Below are positions 7,601 to 8,483 of a stretch of DNA of 8,483 nucleotides, one piece after another. This stretch comes from DHVE2 group archaeon. Its GTDB lineage: Archaea > Thermoplasmatota > Thermoplasmata > Thermoplasmatales > Aciduliprofundaceae. The notes under the pieces are model-generated. The model was not told the origin of the DNA. It ran no database searches and saw only the letters and a program-made list of their open reading frames with translations. The stretch covers positions 1-8,483 of the forward strand of contig JALSPD010000136.1 of assembly GCA_026986135.1 (NCBI GenBank), given 5' to 3'. Made by a program: the position numbers and the translations under genes. Position 1 is the stretch's first letter. The number at the start of each line of letters is the position of its first letter.

Positions 7601-8001
7601 GACGCATTTGCTTTGAGTTTCTCAATGGTGGCATTGATTATGCGTATGGCCTTCCTCGTTGCTGCCTCCGGATTATCCTCATGGGGCCAGGCAGCCCACT
7701 CTCTTATATTTGCTATTTCCACACGATAGGGGTTGAGACCAGCCCTCGCAGCAGCATTTCTCATTGTTCTTTCATGCAGGGTTGGCGAACAATTGGCAAC
7801 AACAACCCCATCAAGATTGTACTTCTTTATTGAGTCTTCAATAAGCTTTTGTCCTGGCTGGGAGCACATGAACACGTAGGTTGTGGAGAAGGCAACATCC
7901 TCCCTTTTACCTATTTCCTCGGCGACCCTTTTAACGTCCACAGTCCCCGCAATGTTGCGACCGCAATGGCATATAAATACACCAATTCTTTTCATAGCCA
8001 T
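4684..8001 (-). CDS. hdrA: HdrA with an inserted NADPH-dependent GltD/NfnB-like oxidoreductase module (HdrA-GltD fusion)
   Basis: 1105 residues, against about 650 for classical HdrA. HdrA parts: N-terminal cluster domain with GVFICHCG (Cys11, 13), Cys46 and ANCSP Cys71; FAD loop VIGGGVAGMQAA (148-159); the HdrA signature ETFPTLDCPQCILTPKM (187-203); first ferredoxin CTGCGECAKVCP (246-257); after the insert, the second ferredoxin Cys750/753/756/760; CVGSRD and YCSRICC (842-860); GVFIAGAAQ (988-996); terminal dicluster Cys1038/1041/1044/1048 and Cys1069/1072/1075/1079. Between residues about 290 and 747 lies a complete GltD-like module. HdrA is the flavin-bifurcating core of Hdr complexes; here it also has its own pyridine-nucleotide port. 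I chose ATG 8001 because GGGAGGTG at 8010-8017 is 8 nt upstream. ATG 7995, two codons later, would give a tidy ATGA overlap with hdrB but a 14-nt spacing. No frameshift separates the modules, so this is a real fusion. Gene symbol by family; the fused architecture is not that of methanogen HdrA. Confidence 0.95.
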   Translation of the reverse strand: MAMKRIGVFICHCGRNIAGTVDVKRVAEEIGKREDVAFSTTYVFMCSQPGQKLIEDSIKKYNLDGVVVANCSPTLHERTMRNAAARAGLNPYRVEIANIREWAAWPHEDNPEAATRKAIRIINATIEKLKANASLHPIEVPVVKRALVIGGGVAGMQAALDLADAGIETVVVEKNPSLGGNMIRLSETFPTLDCPQCILTPKMNDVGGHPNIKLYTYSEVEEVDGYLGNFTVKIKRKSPFIDWNKCTGCGECAKVCPTVLPSDFDLGMATRKATHIPFEQAVPFKYTITYNGVPPCNAACPLHLNAQGYVAAAKAGRFDRSIDVVWERLPFAGIAGRICTHPCETACSRGDIDKPVGIREIKRFVADWAVKNGRKYILRVKEEKGKKVAIIGAGAAGLMAAHDLREMGYDVTVYDKLPVVGGMLAVGIPPYRLPQEVIDYEVQPLKDAGVKFVLNYEVNDKNFGEIVEKYDAVILAIGTHKERHLGIPGEDKAMHALEFLKKVNLGEKVNIEGKRVVVIGGGNSAVDAARTALRLGADVTIAYRRTRDEMPAIPEEIVDAEEEGVKFEFLVSPAEIMDGKIKMEKMRLGEKDATGRRKPIPTGEFVEIPADIVILAVGEVPDASWAEKLGIKTERNRIKVNEYMQTSIPKVFAAGDAVTGAWDWVHAAAYGRWAAKNVANMLEGEPMEEVRIEMSSNLRGYKELAYPAKRHETMKLSMEERKTTFKEFNLGYSEEDVVDEAKRCLGCGGCAKCGLCVEVCDVKAIDLQMKDWYVEEKVGSIIVATGYEVMPAEAFPELGGKYPDVITSLQFERLLAPSGPTAGIPRRPSDGKIPESIAFVHCVGSRDPQNGVPYCSRICCMYTIKQAMLVKHAMPDIAVYDFYIDIRSNGKGYEEFYHRAKEEYGVNFIRGKVSKVYKVGDKYRVQGVDTLTGRIVEVDVDMVVLATAAKGSSTVKQLAKKLRIPYDEWGWLKETHLKLKPLETPVGGVFIAGAAQFIKDITDSVSQGSGAAAKAMAILSKPQLEKEPLLARVDTEICAGCGRCKDQCAYGAISIDPVRHVAVVNEALCEGCGACSANCPTTAIQVVNFKKSQVIRAVDVLAEVF
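4690..4696 (-). promoter_or_regulatory. Ribosome-binding site of the second HdrA-like gene, embedded in the hdrA stop region
   Basis: GGAGGTG on the minus strand followed by TTCTAA and then ATG. The six spacer bases contain the hdrA stop codon TAA directly before the start. A ribosome terminating on hdrA is therefore placed on the next start, which suggests coupling. Confidence 0.7.
5761..7134 (-). other. GltD/NfnB-like NAD(P)H-oxidoreductase domain inserted within HdrA (residues about 290-747)
   Basis: The insert begins with a reduced Fer4_20-type region, PPCNAACPLHLNAQGYV and GRICTHPCETAC (Cys296, 300, 339, 343, 347). A FAD Rossmann loop VAIIGAGAAGLMAA (388-401) follows, then VVGGMLAVGIPPYRLP (419-434). 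Next comes a second Rossmann loop for the pyridine nucleotide, VVIGGGNSAVDAARTA (517-532), with YRRTRDEMPA (543-552); that Arg pair after the second strand is typical of NADPH-using GltD and NfnB. The module closes with VFAAGDAVTG (651-660) and the EAKRCLGC segment (Cys744, 747). In GltD the EAxRCLxC segment comes first, so it is displaced to the C-terminal side here. The insert sits exactly between the two ferredoxin motifs of HdrA's own internal Fe-S region. Expected reaction: hydride exchange with NADPH (possibly NADH) and single-electron hand-off to the flanking clusters. Confidence 0.9.
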
Positions 8002-8483
8002 CTTGAAAGCACCTCCCTTGGGGAGATATAGTGCTGTTCAAAATGAAGCACCTCATCTGCTGATATGCCAAATGCCATGGCCATAAGCTGTGTGAAGTAA
8101 ACTATCGGCATATTTTCAAATTCAGGATGCTTTTTCTTCGTTATCTCCTGCCTCTTATCAAGATTGAAAAAGCAGAGTGGACAGGAGGTGGCAATCACAT
8201 CGGCACCCATTTCCCTGGCCACATTTACCAGCTTGTAAGTCCTCTCAGCCACAATCTCTCTCTTGTCAACCGTATGATATGATCCGCAACATTCGTTTTT
8301 GAGTGGATAATCAACCACTTCTGCCCCCAGTATCTCAAGGAGCTCTTCAAGTATGTGGGGATCCTCACGATCATCAATGGCGATTTCATCTGGACGGAGA
8401 AGAAGACAGCCGTAATATGGTGCCACCCTCAGACCTTTGAGGGGCCTCTTTACCTTTTCTGCAATCTTATCAAATCCCACTTC
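7992..8483 (-). CDS. hdrB: HdrB-like CCG-domain subunit, C-terminal part (N-terminus off the right edge)
   Basis: 163 codons are visible and the frame stays open to the window edge. A GTG at 8480 is internal, not the start. The visible part holds one full CCG domain: YYGCLLLRP (Cys25, counting the GTG codon as 1), NECCGSYH (Cys64-Cys65) and SCPLCFFNLD (Cys100, Cys103), matching the C-x(31-39)-CC-x(35-36)-CxxC signature. HdrB proteins are about 290-300 residues with two such domains, so the first domain should lie just outside. In HdrB each CCG motif binds a noncubane [4Fe-4S] cluster where a disulfide, CoM-S-S-CoB in methanogens, is reduced. Its stop lies inside the start region of hdrA (10-nt overlap with ATG 8001), which ties the two genes into one transcript. 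The substrate need not be the methanogen heterodisulfide: no methanogenesis gene is visible here, and HdrB-like proteins act on other thiols. An hdrC may lie further upstream. Confidence 0.93.
   Translation of the reverse strand, partial: EVGFDKIAEKVKRPLKGLRVAPYYGCLLLRPDEIAIDDREDPHILEELLEILGAEVVDYPLKNECCGSYHTVDKREIVAERTYKLVNVAREMGADVIATSCPLCFFNLDKRQEITKKKHPEFENMPIVYFTQLMAMAFGISADEVLHFEQHYISPREVLSRWL
8010..8017 (-). promoter_or_regulatory. Ribosome-binding site of the hdrA fusion gene
   Basis: GGGAGGTG on the minus strand within the 3' end of hdrB. It lies 8 nt before ATG 8001 and 14 nt before ATG 7995, which favours the longer form beginning MAMKRIG. Confidence 0.7.

Noticed and set aside
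4684..8001. Possible assembly or annotation artefact joining hdrA and a gltD-like gene
   Set aside because: The frame is continuous and HdrA motifs resume in order after the insert. The insert sits between two HdrA ferredoxin motifs rather than at either end.
7992..8480. Complete small gene starting with GTG at 8480
   Set aside because: The frame remains open to the window edge, and the product would be only the C-terminal CCG half of HdrB. It is a gene cut by the window, not a short protein.
1..8483. Terminators, tRNAs, CRISPR repeats, insertion sequences or riboswitches
   Set aside because: The window is almost entirely coding on one strand with overlapping genes; I saw no repeat arrays, inverted terminal repeats or structured non-coding gaps.

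Overview
The window is one uninterrupted, minus-strand operon segment of six genes from an anaerobic prokaryote. All six encode flavin/iron-sulfur redox proteins of the heterodisulfide reductase (Hdr) world. In order of transcription (right to left) they are: an HdrB-like CCG-domain subunit (C-terminal part, runs off the right edge); a giant HdrA carrying an inserted NADPH-dependent GltD/NfnB-type module (1105 aa); a second, divergent HdrA-like protein built of two HdrA-type halves (849 aa); an MvhD-type [2Fe-2S] subunit; an FrhB/FdhB-family (coenzyme F420 hydrogenase/dehydrogenase beta) protein; and a [2Fe-2S] plus 2x[4Fe-4S] HdrC/SdhB-like subunit that runs off the left edge. The family content, frequent AGA/AGG and ATA codons, and strong GGAGGTG ribosome-binding sites fit an archaeon, perhaps a euryarchaeote outside the classical methanogens. 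An anaerobic bacterium cannot be excluded from this sequence alone.

Layout: there is essentially no intergenic DNA. Successive genes abut or overlap by 0-11 nt: hdrB/hdrA 10 nt, hdrA/hdrA2 0 nt, hdrA2/mvhD 4 nt, mvhD/frhB-like about 8 nt with a probable TTG start, frhB-like/hdrC-like 1 nt. Each internal start has a purine-rich Shine-Dalgarno inside the end of the preceding gene, so the genes are probably translationally coupled and made in fixed stoichiometry. Promoter, terminator and further operon members lie outside the window. I see no RNA genes, mobile elements, repeats or CRISPR.

How the genes may work together: in known Hdr complexes HdrA carries the bifurcating FAD, MvhD passes electrons into HdrA, and HdrC with HdrB carries electrons to a disulfide at HdrB's noncubane clusters. 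Here no hydrogenase large or small subunit is visible. Instead two possible hydride ports are encoded: an NADPH-type GltD/NfnB module inside HdrA, and an FrhB-family flavoprotein that usually handles F420H2. This suggests a soluble, hydrogenase-free flavin-based bifurcating or confurcating complex linking pyridine nucleotide, F420 (or a similar donor), ferredoxin and a disulfide-type acceptor. The family assignments are strong. The reaction, direction, acceptor and whether all six proteins form one complex are inference.
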